Shown piece after piece: positions 34,077-42,728 of a stretch of 64,000 nt of DNA (position 1 is the first letter of the stretch; each line of letters begins with the position of its first letter). Source of the DNA: Polyangiaceae bacterium (GTDB lineage: Bacteria; Myxococcota_A; Polyangia; Polyangiales; Polyangiaceae); NCBI GenBank assembly GCA_041389725.1, contig JAWKRG010000006.1:496001-560000 (forward strand). Direction: 5' to 3'. The position numbers were made by a program, and so were the translations under genes. A model generated the notes under the pieces. It was not told the origin of the DNA, made no database searches, and worked only from the letters and a program-made list of their open reading frames with translations.

Positions 34077-35170
34077 CGTCCCAGCGCGCCCTGCCAACAC
34101 CTCACGGCGGCTGGCTCGCGCGGCATCGCGGCAAGCTGGCCCTGAGCACCTTGATCGGCCTCGGCTTCGTCTGGGTACTCCACGCCGGAGCGCTGCCGCT
34201 GTTGCCGTCCCGGCATTCGCTTGCTGGCGTTCGCTGGTGGACCTTTGCCGCCTACCTCGCCCTGTGGTCCGTGGTGCATTGGATTCGAGCGGTGCGCTGG
34301 CAGTGGCTATTGGCACCCCTCGCCCAGGTTCCGCGCAGCCGTGTCGTGCACGTGTCCTTCATCGGATTCCTGGCGATCGTGCTGTTGCCCTTTCGCACCG
34401 GAGAGATGGTGCGACCCGTGATGATCCGCCGAAAGGGGGAGCTTTCGGGCTGGGCAGCGACGGGAACGATCGCTGCGGAACGCGTGATTGATGGCTTGGT
34501 GCTGACCCTGATGTTGTGGATCGCGCTGATGGTCAGTAGTCCGCTCGATCCCCTGCCCGACAAGATCGGCGAGTTGCCGATCCCGGCTGCGGTCGTCCCC
34601 ACCGCAACCTACGCGGCGCTGGCGCTGTTTGGGACTGCCTTCGTGGCAATGGGGTTGTTCTTCGCCAAGCGCGCCCTGGCACGGCGCCTGGTCGCCTTGC
34701 TCGTCGGTTGGGCCTCTCCACGACTGTCCGAGTGGCTGTCGGAACGAGTGGAGAAGGTCGCCAGCGGACTTTCGTTTCTGCCCCGAGCCAAGGAAAGCGG
34801 CTGGTTCGTGGCTGCGACCATCCTCTACTGGGTGCTGAACGCCGCGGCTGGCTGGCTCTTGGCCTGGGGTGCGGGACTCAGCGGCATGGACTTCTGGCAC
34901 TCCGCCGTCGTGACCGGCGTCCTCGCTCTCGGGATCCTGCTGCCCAATGCACCGGGCTTCTTCGGCGCCTTCCAAGTGTCCGTCTACGCGGCCTTGGCGA
35001 TCTACTTCGACCCGCGCGAGGTGACGGGAGCGGGCTCCGCCTACGTGTTCCTGCTCTACGTGGGCCAGTTGCTCGTCACCCTCGGGGCCGCAGCATGGGC
35101 GATGGCGCGCCAACACACGTCCTGGACCGAAGCCTTGGAGTCCGAGACCGCAGCGCTCGACGAAGCGTAG
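34073..35170 (+). CDS. YbhN/LPG-synthase-TM-like integral membrane protein (second copy)
   Basis: 365 aa, GTG start coupled to the phosphatase stop. Family traits: HWIRAVRWQWLLAPL, FIGFLAIVLLPFRTGEMVRP (the counterpart of VTPGKxGE in the first copy), IAAERVIDGLVLTLML and the terminal LLPNAPGFFGAFQVSVYAAL. About eight helices are visible. It belongs to the same broad family as the product at 4416-5417 but the two share only the family motifs. It may move or modify a membrane lipid; substrate unknown. Confidence 0.83.
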   Translation: MTSQRALPTPHGGWLARHRGKLALSTLIGLGFVWVLHAGALPLLPSRHSLAGVRWWTFAAYLALWSVVHWIRAVRWQWLLAPLAQVPRSRVVHVSFIGFLAIVLLPFRTGEMVRPVMIRRKGELSGWAATGTIAAERVIDGLVLTLMLWIALMVSSPLDPLPDKIGELPIPAAVVPTATYAALALFGTAFVAMGLFFAKRALARRLVALLVGWASPRLSEWLSERVEKVASGLSFLPRAKESGWFVAATILYWVLNAAAGWLLAWGAGLSGMDFWHSAVVTGVLALGILLPNAPGFFGAFQVSVYAALAIYFDPREVTGAGSAYVFLLYVGQLLVTLGAAAWAMARQHTSWTEALESETAALDEA

Positions 35171-35212
35171 GGAAACTTGGCCAAGTCACTGGACCTTCGG
35201 TAGCCATCGAGC

Positions 35213-35638
35213 ATGCGCCTAGGTCTGCCCGTACTGGCCCTCGTGGCGGCGGCCGCGCTGACCGCCCTTTCGGCGCCGCGAGCCGATGCGCGCGTGGACG
35301 CGGACTCGGACTACACCAAGAGCCAGACCTTCAACGGCGCACTGCGTTACCTACGGATTGATCAGGGCTACGAGATCACCGAGAAAGACCCAGACGCCGC
35401 GTACATCCTGTTCAAGTACTCGGCACCGGGAAAGCGCAAGGACTCGTCCCACGGCAGCGTGGAGGTGGTCGAAACCAAGCGTCGCGTGCGCCTGTTCGTT
35501 CAGCTTCCGGACATGCCCGGCTACCATGAGACGATCCTGCGAGACGGACTGCTCAAGCGACTTCGTTCGGACTACGGGGCGCCGCCCCCGCGCGCGCCGA
35601 AGCCACCGCCCCCTGCCCAAGACGCCGGCGCAGACTGA
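35213..35638 (+). CDS. Small secreted conserved protein
   Basis: 141 aa with a signal peptide (cleavage after ADA, about 27). The mature part has one alpha-beta unit: ALRYLRIDQGYEITEKDPDA, AYILFKYSAPGKRKDSSHGS, VEVVETKRRVRLFVQLPDMP, and a helix HETILRDGLLKRLRSDYG, then a Pro/Ala tail. Related small periplasmic proteins occur in Myxococcota without known function. It starts 42 bp after the membrane protein gene and could be its operon partner. Confidence 0.72.
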   Translation: MRLGLPVLALVAAAALTALSAPRADARVDADSDYTKSQTFNGALRYLRIDQGYEITEKDPDAAYILFKYSAPGKRKDSSHGSVEVVETKRRVRLFVQLPDMPGYHETILRDGLLKRLRSDYGAPPPRAPKPPPPAQDAGAD

Positions 35639-35732
35639 GGCTGGGCCGCATTTCGCTCGGATCTTCCGGCGTAACCAGGGACGACTTCATGCCCCCGCGC
35701 ACTCTGGGCTATGAGGGCTCGTCGGCGCATTG

Positions 35733-36962
35733 ATGGAACCCCTCGATCCGAATCTGCCGCCCAGCATCGGTCGCTACCAAGTGCTCAAGCTCCTGGGCCA
35801 TGGCGCGATGGGGCGGGTGCTACTGGCACGCGATCCCGTCCTGGATCGCACCGTGGCCGTCAAGTTGCTGCGCGATGATCTCGTCGTGCCACCCGATCAG
35901 ATGCAGAGCCTGCTGGACCGCATGCGCCAAGAGGCACGAGCGAGCGCGCGGGTCGTGCACCCCAACATCGTTGCGCTGCACGACATGGGCGAGGATCCAG
36001 AACTCGGGCTCTTCCTCGTGTTCGAGTACGTCCAGGGCCCGACCCTGAAGGACCATCTCAGTGAGCGAGGGCCGCTAGGGGCCGAAGCGGCGGCCAGCCT
36101 GGCGCGCGAGGTGGGAGACGCACTCACCGCGGCTCACGGCCTCGGGGTCTTGCACCGCGACATCAAGCCGGAAAACCTGATCGTCAGCCGGCACGGCGCC
36201 AAGATCGCTGACTTCGGCATCGCGCGGGTCCCCGACTCGACCCTGACCCGCGACGGTGGGCTCTTGGGAACGCCAGCCTACAGCGCGCCCGAGGCCATCC
36301 ACCATGGAGCGTTCTCGCCCCAGAGCGATCAGTTCTCCTTCGCCGCGACGCTCTACGAGGCGATTAGCGGGCGGCGAGCATTCCCCGGTGACGATGCGCT
36401 GTCGGTCGCCACGCGGATTGCGACCGAAGCGGTGACACCCATGGCGGCCGCCCGCGGGCTGGACCGCCATGTCGACGTCGTGCTGACTCGAGCCCTGGAC
36501 AAGGACGCAACGAAACGCTGGGAGAGCTGTGAAGAGTTTGGGCGAAACCTGAGCGAAGCGTTGCTCGCGGGCCGCCGCTCTCAGATGCCCACCCTCCCGG
36601 ACCAACGCCGAGAGCCGCGCATGAAGAGCGGTTCGGAAGGGCGAAGCACGGCCCTTGCTCTGGGCGGTTTCGTGTGCGGCGTGGTTCTCACGGGTCTGGT
36701 CCTGGGAGTGGTGTCCATGCTGGACCACGAAGCACCGCCTCCGCCCGAGGCTGCGCTCGACGCAGCGCCCTCCGCAACGCCCACGGCCTACCTGGCGGAA
36801 ACTCCGAAGGCCGAGCGCAAGGGCGGCGACGCTCGGGCGCGGTCCGCTCCTGAAGAAGAGCCCGCGGCAAGCCGCGATGCCGACGTGCAACCCGACGGGG
36901 ACGCGCTCGACGCGAGTGTGAAGGACGCGCAAGCGGAGGCGCGGGCCAGCGCCGACTTCTGA
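35733..36962 (+). CDS. Hanks-type Ser/Thr protein kinase with one TM helix
   Basis: 409 aa. Kinase domain 14-280: glycine loop LGHGAMGRVLLA, K44 in VAVKLL, catalytic loop LHRDIKPENLI (D143), DFGIA (160-164), APE (185-187). A membrane helix lies at 307-330 and a short Pro/Ala/Asp-rich extracytoplasmic tail of about 80 residues ends the protein; there is no PASTA or other sensor domain. ATG 35733 is preferred to the TTG directly before it. Myxobacteria carry many such kinases; targets are unknown. The FHA/PP2C pair at 42.7-45.2 kb is a possible signalling partner (inference). Confidence 0.92.
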   Translation: MEPLDPNLPPSIGRYQVLKLLGHGAMGRVLLARDPVLDRTVAVKLLRDDLVVPPDQMQSLLDRMRQEARASARVVHPNIVALHDMGEDPELGLFLVFEYVQGPTLKDHLSERGPLGAEAAASLAREVGDALTAAHGLGVLHRDIKPENLIVSRHGAKIADFGIARVPDSTLTRDGGLLGTPAYSAPEAIHHGAFSPQSDQFSFAATLYEAISGRRAFPGDDALSVATRIATEAVTPMAAARGLDRHVDVVLTRALDKDATKRWESCEEFGRNLSEALLAGRRSQMPTLPDQRREPRMKSGSEGRSTALALGGFVCGVVLTGLVLGVVSMLDHEAPPPPEAALDAAPSATPTAYLAETPKAERKGGDARARSAPEEEPAASRDADVQPDGDALDASVKDAQAEARASADF

Positions 36963-37039
36963 ATCGCGCAGGACCGCTTTTTGCCGGACACGCCTCGTCC
37001 AGGAGGCGCGCATGGTGGTGACCCTCGCCCGGTCGCGCT

Positions 37040-37750
37040 ATGTTGCGCGCGATGCGCGGGACACCCTGGACTTGGTTGGGCTTCGCCGTGATGGCCATCA
37101 CGGCGCTCGGTAGTGGCTGCAGCTCGGATGACAACGCGAATCTCGGAGCCACGTGCTCTGGGCAAGATCAGTGCGCGGGCTGTGCTAGCTGCGAACAGTC
37201 GTGTGCCTGCAAAGGCGGCGATCCCAATAGCTGCGCTGCGCAATGCGCCGCAGCAGGCGGCGGGACAGCCACCGGCTGCTCGACGGCGCCGGACTGCAGC
37301 GCGTGCACCGCATGCTTCGATACCTGCTTGTGTAACAATGGCAACCCCCAGGCGTGTCTGGCCCAATGCACCCAAGACGGAGGAGGGGGCCTGGGCGGCA
37401 CAGGCGCAACCACCGGCACCGGCGGCATGCCGCCCAGCGGCGGCACGGGCGCGGGCGGCGGGGGCGCGCTCCCCGGCACGGGCGGTGGCTCGAGCGGTTG
37501 CGCCACGCCCTTCACCTCGGGAGTGCCCGCCTGCGACAGCTGCGTCAACGCCGCGTGTTGTGCGCAGGTCGGTGCATGCCTGGCGAGCAACGCCTGTCAG
37601 GGACTGCGAGCCTGTCTCAATCAGTTCTGCGCCAACACGAGCAACGTGCAGCAGTGCTTCCAAGCCAATTGTTCGCAGTATGCGAGCGGCGTCACCACCT
37701 ACAATGCGATGACGCAGTGTTTGTTGGGCAACTGCAGTGGACCCTGCTGA
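37040..37750 (+). CDS. Cys-rich lipoprotein with duplicated modules
   Basis: 236 aa. The lipoprotein signal ends in ALGSGC (C27 or so). Two Cys-rich modules (CAGCASCEQSCACKGGDPNS and CSACTACFDTCLCNNGNPQA) share the pattern CxxCxxCxxxCxCxxGxPxxC and are internal repeats. A Gly/Thr-rich linker separates them from a third Cys-rich domain (CDSCVNAACCAQVGACLASN). It probably sits on the outer membrane with all Cys in disulfides. Such proteins are frequent in Polyangia, with no assigned function. The start could be the internal Met at residue 5. Confidence 0.8.
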   Translation: MLRAMRGTPWTWLGFAVMAITALGSGCSSDDNANLGATCSGQDQCAGCASCEQSCACKGGDPNSCAAQCAAAGGGTATGCSTAPDCSACTACFDTCLCNNGNPQACLAQCTQDGGGGLGGTGATTGTGGMPPSGGTGAGGGGALPGTGGGSSGCATPFTSGVPACDSCVNAACCAQVGACLASNACQGLRACLNQFCANTSNVQQCFQANCSQYASGVTTYNAMTQCLLGNCSGPC

Positions 37751-37766
37751 CGCACTGGGCGCTCGC

Positions 37767-38723
37767 GTGAAGCCCAGGTCGGCGTGCAGCCGCACGACGG
37801 TGCTCGGCGCAGCGCTCAGTCTCGCCCTTCTGGGCTTGGTCTCGTTCCCAAGGCCGCTTGCTGCGCATGGCGGCCGATTCGGCGGTGGGCCAGCATCGCC
37901 GGGCGAAGTCGCGGTTGGCGGCGGCATCCTCCATCTGCGCGCTCCCGGCTCGCTTCAAGTCAAGGTCCTGGCGTCCAGCTTTCGCATGGGCTCCACCATC
38001 GGCGACGTGCTCGAAGCCGTCGCGGATTGTGCGCGAGAGCCCCTGGGCCACCGCTGCCGCGAAGAGCTGTTCTCCGATGAACTACCTGACCACCGGGTTG
38101 CGCTTTCGGCATACTGGTTGGACCGAACCGAGGTGACGGTCGCCGCCTATGCACGCTGTGTGGCCGCTCGCCGTTGCCGCGCCGCCCCCTTTGCCCAAGG
38201 CGCCTCACGCTTCGACCGCCCAGCGTACCCGATCAGCCTCGTCAGCTGGGAAGACGCCCGCGACTACTGCGCGTTCCGCGGCGCACGCTTGCCCACGGAA
38301 GCCGAGTTCGAGCGAGCCGCGCGCGGCATCGCCCGTCGCCGCTACCCTTGGGGCAATCTGTACAACCGACACCTGGCCAACCACGGACGCCTGGGCCTGG
38401 ACGCTTCGGATGCCAGCGACGGTTTCGCGGAGCTGGCGCCGGTGGGTTCCTTCCCCGGCGGGCGGACGCCCGACGGATTTCTCGACCTGGCTGGCAACGT
38501 CGCCGAATGGGTCCACGACTACTACGCGCCCAGCTACCCGCAGCAGGCCCAGCGCGATCCCAAAGGCCCGGGACTGGTTGCCGGCACCAGTGAACGGGTG
38601 GTGCGAGGGGGACATCACGCCAGCGGTGCGCCTTGGCTTCGCGGTTCGGCGCGCAGCCACGCGGCGCCCACCGATCGCAGCCCCATGGTGGGTTTCCGCT
38701 GCGCGAAGTCGTCGAGTCCGTGA
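37767..38723 (+). CDS. Secreted FGE/SUMF1-fold protein lacking the catalytic cysteines
   Basis: 318 aa from GTG 37767. A signal peptide (LSLALLGLVSFPRPLAAHG) precedes a formylglycine-generating-enzyme fold: SSFRMGSTIGD, DHRVALSAYWLDRTEVTVAA, SWEDARDYCAFRGARLPTEA, LDLAGNVAEWVHDYYAPSY and VVRGGHH...GFRCAK. Genuine FGEs have two copper-binding Cys in RGGSxxCxxxxCxR; here the segment is RGGHHASGAPWLRGSA with neither. It is therefore probably a binding or structural member. It follows the Cys-rich lipoprotein by 16 bp and overlaps the methyltransferase by one base (TGATG). Confidence 0.85.
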   Translation: MKPRSACSRTTVLGAALSLALLGLVSFPRPLAAHGGRFGGGPASPGEVAVGGGILHLRAPGSLQVKVLASSFRMGSTIGDVLEAVADCAREPLGHRCREELFSDELPDHRVALSAYWLDRTEVTVAAYARCVAARRCRAAPFAQGASRFDRPAYPISLVSWEDARDYCAFRGARLPTEAEFERAARGIARRRYPWGNLYNRHLANHGRLGLDASDASDGFAELAPVGSFPGGRTPDGFLDLAGNVAEWVHDYYAPSYPQQAQRDPKGPGLVAGTSERVVRGGHHASGAPWLRGSARSHAAPTDRSPMVGFRCAKSSSP

Positions 38724-39310
38724 TGGAAAAGTGCGTCACCGAACCGCGTCCGAAACTGTGCTTGCCCATCCACGAGCAAACTCGCTTCGTGCTGGTTCAC
38801 CCACACTACCCCGAGAATGTGGGTGCCGCTGCCCGCGCCATCAAGACGATGGGGTTCCTGGGACTGGACTTGGTCAAGCCCGGTCGACTGGCCAACCCGG
38901 ACCACGAGATGGCGCGCAAGATGGCGGTGAAGTCCCGCGACGTGCTCGAAGCTGCGCGCGTACTGCCGGACTTGGGCGCAGCGCTCGACGGTGTGGACTT
39001 GGTCGTCGCGACCACGTCACGCAGAGGAGTCAGTGGAGTGCTCGGCCCGCGGGAGCTAGCCCCGGAACTCGCCCGGCGGAGTCTGCAGCAGCAGCGGATC
39101 GCCATCCTGTTCGGAAACGAGAAGACCGGGTTGGCAGCGGAAATCGTTGCGTCAGCGGAGCGTAGGCTGCGTGTGCCCATGGCCGGCGACCAACCTTCGG
39201 TAAACTTGGCTCAAGCGACCCAGTTGGTGGCCTACGAACTGCTCCTGGCGGCCCTGGACCTGCGTGGCCCGCTCGGTGATCCCGCTGCTCTCGAGAAGGA
39301 TTTGCTCTAA
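38723..39310 (+). CDS. SpoU/TrmH-family RNA 2'-O-methyltransferase, TrmJ-like
   Basis: 195 aa SPOUT enzyme. Motif 1 is [20 protein letters not shown], then [11 protein letters not shown], motif 2 [15 protein letters not shown], and motif 3 [20 protein letters not shown]. The [16 protein letters not shown] form matches TrmJ, which methylates position 32 of tRNAs; the C-terminal extension of E. coli TrmJ (about 240 aa) is absent. Its ATG overlaps the FGE-fold stop by one base, so earlier in-frame starts are not needed. Confidence 0.88.
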   Translation: MEKCVTEPRPKLCLPIHEQTRFVLVHPHYPENVGAAARAIKTMGFLGLDLVKPGRLANPDHEMARKMAVKSRDVLEAARVLPDLGAALDGVDLVVATTSRRGVSGVLGPRELAPELARRSLQQQRIAILFGNEKTGLAAEIVASAERRLRVPMAGDQPSVNLAQATQLVAYELLLAALDLRGPLGDPAALEKDLL

Positions 39311-39320
39311 GCTGCCGCCA

Positions 39321-40355
39321 ATGCAGCCGGTGGATCTGCGCTCGGATACCGTGACACGCCCCAGCGAGGCCATGCGTCGCGCGATGGCGGAAGCAGAGGT
39401 TGGCGACGACGTCTTCGGCGAGGACCCCACGGTGCGAAAGCTGGAGACCCGCGTGGCGTCCCTGTTGGGCAAGGAGCGTGCGCTCTTCGTGCCTTCCGGC
39501 ACGATGAGCAATCAGCTCGCGCTCATGGTCCAGACCAATCGAGGCGACGAGATCGTGGTTGGAGAAGGCACCCACCTCTGTTGGTTCGAGTCCGGAGCGG
39601 CAGCGGCACTGAGCGGAGTGCAACACGTGGTTGCGGGCGCCGGCGGTCTCTTCGACGACAAGGAGCTACTCGCGGCGATCAAGCCAGAGGCCTACTACTA
39701 TCCCCGAACGCGCCTGGTGGTGATGGAGAACACCCACAATCGGTCTGGCGGCCGAGTGTTCCCGCTGGACATGATGCGCAAGGTTTCGGCGGCGGCTCGA
39801 GCTCATGGCCTCGCGGTTCACTTGGACGGTGCGCGGCTGTGGAACGCCATGGTCACCTCCGGCGACAGCTTGGCCGATCTTGCTTCGGTTGCCGACACCG
39901 TCAGCGTGTGCTTTTCGAAAGGACTCGGCGCACCCTTGGGCTCCGCCCTGGTAGGCACGCAATCGCTGCTGACGCGCGCCCACCGCTTCCGCCGGATGCT
40001 CGGCGGCGCCATGCGGCAAGCCGGCATCGTTGCGGCCGCTGCGCTCCATGCCCTCGACCACAATCTGTCGCGACTTCGCGAAGACCACGACAACGCTCGT
40101 GCCTTTGCCGATGCCCTCGGTGATAGCGCACACGTAGAAGTGGACCTGACTACCGTGCAGACGAACATGGTGAATGTGCGCCTGACCTCCTCAGCCGAAG
40201 CCTCCGTCATCGAGCGCTGCAGCGCTGAAGGGGTGCTTCTCACCAGCATCGCTCCTCGCACCTTGCGCGCTGTTTTTCACCTCCATGTCCAGCGGGCGGA
40301 CGCGCTGCACGCGGCCCAGGTGCTGAGGGACGCTGCCAAGAGTTGCAGCAGATGA
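39321..40355 (+). CDS. ltaE: Low-specificity L-threonine aldolase
   Basis: 344 aa PLP enzyme (fold type I) that splits L-threonine or allo-threonine to glycine and acetaldehyde. Characteristic features: [45 protein letters not shown] and the PLP lysine in [18 protein letters not shown]. Length is normal. The ATG at 39321 lies 10 bp after the methyltransferase stop; its own stop overlaps the TPR gene as ATGA (40352-40355). Confidence 0.93.
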   Translation: MQPVDLRSDTVTRPSEAMRRAMAEAEVGDDVFGEDPTVRKLETRVASLLGKERALFVPSGTMSNQLALMVQTNRGDEIVVGEGTHLCWFESGAAAALSGVQHVVAGAGGLFDDKELLAAIKPEAYYYPRTRLVVMENTHNRSGGRVFPLDMMRKVSAAARAHGLAVHLDGARLWNAMVTSGDSLADLASVADTVSVCFSKGLGAPLGSALVGTQSLLTRAHRFRRMLGGAMRQAGIVAAAALHALDHNLSRLREDHDNARAFADALGDSAHVEVDLTTVQTNMVNVRLTSSAEASVIERCSAEGVLLTSIAPRTLRAVFHLHVQRADALHAAQVLRDAAKSCSR

Positions 40356-41446
40356 GTCGCCCCAGACCACCTGTCTTGCTGTTGGCACTGCTGGGAGCGC
40401 TAGCGTGCACGTGCGCGCCGTCATTGCCCGAGGCCTACGAGCGCTCCCGCGCCGCAGCCGAACGAGCCTACTCCCACGGGCGGTACGAGGAAGCGGCCGA
40501 ACACTGGCGTAGAGCGGCACAAAGTGCGGAACGGAAGAAGGACAGAGCGGACGCGATGTATCGCTATGCCGTCAGTCTGCGTCGCTCGGGGCGCGGCCCG
40601 GAGGCGGCGGAGGCACTGCGCTTGTTGCTGAAGGACTACCCGAAGAGCCACCGGGCGGACCGTGCTGTGTACGATCTGGCCGACCTCGCCCTGGATAGCG
40701 GGGATCGGGAGGCAGGCCTCGCAGCGCTCGCCGAGTTCGTTCGAGCGCGACCGACCTCACCCCTCGCACTGCACGCCGCCGACCGCTACTTCGAACAGTT
40801 GCAGGAGCGTGAGGGAACGAGCGCTGCCGAGGCCTGGGCCAAGGCGACCAGCTCCGCGGTCAAGGGCTCGGCGGTCGAAGAGCTACTGCTCTTTCGCTTG
40901 GGACAGTCCCAAGAAGCCAGCGGCGACACCGCTGCAGCCCTCGGCAGCTATCGACGGCTGGTCGCGGCATTCCCCTATCCGCGGGGCGCGTACTGGGACG
41001 ACGCTCTGCTCCGGGCCGCACGTCTAGAGCGTGCCGGGGGCAACCCCGACCGCGCCCTCGCCCTGATCGCAGAGCTCATGCGCGAACGCGAGAGTGCCGA
41101 TCTGCAGGGCAGCTACGAGAAGCCCGTCTATGCCGAGGCTCGCCTGGAGCGCGCGGGGATTCTGGCGGATCAAGGTCGAACGTCGGCGGCCCTGGATGAA
41201 CTTCGCCGCATCTATCAGCAGCACCAACACAGCCGGCTGCGTGACGACGCCTTGTGGCGAGAGAGCCGGCTGGCACACGCCGCGGGCATGAAGGATCGCG
41301 CCTGCGACGCCGCCACCGTGCTGATCAAGAACCTGCCGGAATCGCGCTACGCACCGTGCGCGCACTTGCTGTGCCCGTCAGCGCCGCGGGCAAAGGGACA
41401 GTGCCGCGCCTACATCGAGCGCGAACTCGGCGAATCCGCGCCTTGA
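40352..41446 (+). CDS. Secreted or lipid-anchored TPR protein
   Basis: 364 aa. The N-terminus ([20 protein letters not shown]) is a signal sequence; Cys at 19 gives a possible but imperfect lipobox. The rest is TPR-type: [80 protein letters not shown], and ends with a Cys-containing segment ([11 protein letters not shown]). It resembles YbgF/BamD-like periplasmic adaptors in architecture. It is coupled to ltaE by a 4-bp overlap, though a functional link to threonine metabolism is doubtful. Confidence 0.8.
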   Translation: MSRPRPPVLLLALLGALACTCAPSLPEAYERSRAAAERAYSHGRYEEAAEHWRRAAQSAERKKDRADAMYRYAVSLRRSGRGPEAAEALRLLLKDYPKSHRADRAVYDLADLALDSGDREAGLAALAEFVRARPTSPLALHAADRYFEQLQEREGTSAAEAWAKATSSAVKGSAVEELLLFRLGQSQEASGDTAAALGSYRRLVAAFPYPRGAYWDDALLRAARLERAGGNPDRALALIAELMRERESADLQGSYEKPVYAEARLERAGILADQGRTSAALDELRRIYQQHQHSRLRDDALWRESRLAHAAGMKDRACDAATVLIKNLPESRYAPCAHLLCPSAPRAKGQCRAYIERELGESAP

Positions 41447-41457
41447 GCTCGGTACCC

Positions 41458-41853
41458 TCAGTCGTCGTCGGCGAAGTCGTCGTCCATGTCGCCGTCGAGT
41501 TCCTCGTCGTCGTCCTCGAGGACTTCGTCGTCGTCGTCGTCCTCTTCTTCTTCTTCCTCTTCGTCCTCGTCGTCCTTTTGATCCGTCTTCAGATCGATCC
41601 CCACCTCGCCCAGCTGGGTTTCGAGGAGTTCGAAAAGCTCATCGACATCGTCCCCCGCCCACTCGTCGATGATGTCGGTCAAAAACTCGAAGAAGTCTCC
41701 GTTATCGAGGCGTCGCTCGATTTCCTCGACCTGGTCTTCAGTAAACGCTTCGAGAATGTCCTCGCGTAGAGACTCCGTGTCTCCCTCGTCTACTGCCTCC
41801 TGTGCCGAGAGGCGAATCTGGCGCGCCGCGCGCCGGTCCAAGTAAATGTCCAT
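41458..41853 (-). CDS. Small acidic hypothetical protein
   Basis: 131 aa. The first 90 residues are helical and charged (MDIYLDRRAARQIRLSAQEA, REDILEAFTEDQVEEIERRL, FFEFLTDIIDEWAGDDVDEL), followed by an extremely acidic tail (runs of Glu then Asp). There are no Cys or membrane helices. It may be a nucleic-acid mimic, chaperone-like or interaction protein; I do not recognise the family. The promoter-like TTGACT/TTTATT pair at 41885-41912 lies 32 bp upstream of the ATG. In-frame codons further upstream run antisense to the outer-membrane protein gene and are not used. Confidence 0.75.
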   Translation of the reverse strand: MDIYLDRRAARQIRLSAQEAVDEGDTESLREDILEAFTEDQVEEIERRLDNGDFFEFLTDIIDEWAGDDVDELFELLETQLGEVGIDLKTDQKDDEDEEEEEEEDDDDDEVLEDDDEELDGDMDDDFADDD

Positions 41854-41884
41854 CGAACTTCTTTTGCCCCGTGGTTTGCACGCC

Positions 41885-41912
41885 AATAAACGAATGGCGT
41901 TCGCGCAGTCAA
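41885..41912 (-). promoter_or_regulatory. Candidate sigma70-type promoter of the acidic-protein gene
   Basis: Minus-strand TTGACT (41912-41907), 16-bp spacer, TTTATT (41890-41885). Matches are 5/6 and 4/6, in a locally AT-rich stretch of an otherwise GC-rich intergenic region. The predicted leader is about 25 bases to the ATG at 41853. Confidence 0.5.
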
Positions 41913-42036
41913 GCCCGGCATGAGGGTTCGGGAGACGCCCGCGAGTTTTGCGCGAAAAGCCGGTGGGTAGCCGCATTGAGGGACCCAGCGGACACGAACA
42001 GGGCACTCGGCCCTGGATTGGGGTACTTTCCGAAGC

Positions 42037-42681
42037 GTGCGCACCAGCGCCCTTTCCCTGTTGGCAGCGGTTTTGACCTTGGTCGCGCACGCGAAGGCGG
42101 CCAACGAGGCCGACGGCCGCCCGCCGGCGTCGAGCTTCGACTACGCCCAATACGGCGTGGCGTTCGTGGCCGAAACCATTGCGACGGGCGGCAACGTCTG
42201 CCCTGCGGGTGCAGCCACTCCGTGCATTCTGGGCTCGGGAGGTGGGCTCGCGGTCCGGGTTGGGTATCGAGCCCGAGGGCGATGGTACGTGGGTGGCGCC
42301 TACGAGGCGTCTCGCCACGATTCGTCGAACCTCCTGCGCCTCGCCATCCTCCAGCAACTGCGCGCGGAGGCGCGCTACTACCTGGACCAGGGCTCGCGAG
42401 TGACTCCGTACGGCGCATTTGGCGTCGGGGGAGCGCTCTACGGCAGCGAGTGGGGGGCCGACACGGGTGGGTTCGCCGCCAGTGTGGGGGGCGGATTCGA
42501 ACTCCAGCTCAGCCGCACCACCGTGGTTGGCGCGGCCTTGGGCTATCGGCCGCTCGTTTTCCGGGCGTGGACTGATTCGACAGGGCAGCGGCGCGCCGAC
42601 GAGTACTTCGGTTTCGGCATGGCCCACGCGGCCTTCCTGGAGCTGATTCTGGAAGTCCGAGAACCCCTGCCCCGCTGGTAG
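42037..42681 (+). CDS. Outer-membrane beta-barrel protein
   Basis: 214 aa, GTG start, signal peptide (cleavage near AHAKA, 21). Alternating strands (GLAVRVGYRARGRWYVGGAY, LRAEARYYLDQGSRVTPYGA, GGFAASVGGGFELQLSRTTV) predict a small barrel of about eight strands, OmpW/OmpX-sized. The C-terminal residues are PRW. One Cys pair (NVCPAGAATPCILG) sits in a loop. It has no obvious partner; the FHA gene begins 47 bp later on the same strand. Confidence 0.72.
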   Translation: MRTSALSLLAAVLTLVAHAKAANEADGRPPASSFDYAQYGVAFVAETIATGGNVCPAGAATPCILGSGGGLAVRVGYRARGRWYVGGAYEASRHDSSNLLRLAILQQLRAEARYYLDQGSRVTPYGAFGVGGALYGSEWGADTGGFAASVGGGFELQLSRTTVVGAALGYRPLVFRAWTDSTGQRRADEYFGFGMAHAAFLELILEVREPLPRW

Positions 42682-42728
42682 CACACAGTTCTTGACTCGC
42701 TTCGCCGTGCGGGGTCCTCTTTCGCCCC

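Noticed and set aside
37767..38723. Sulfatase-maturing enzyme
   Set aside because: The copper-binding Cys pair is missing and no sulfatase gene is nearby.
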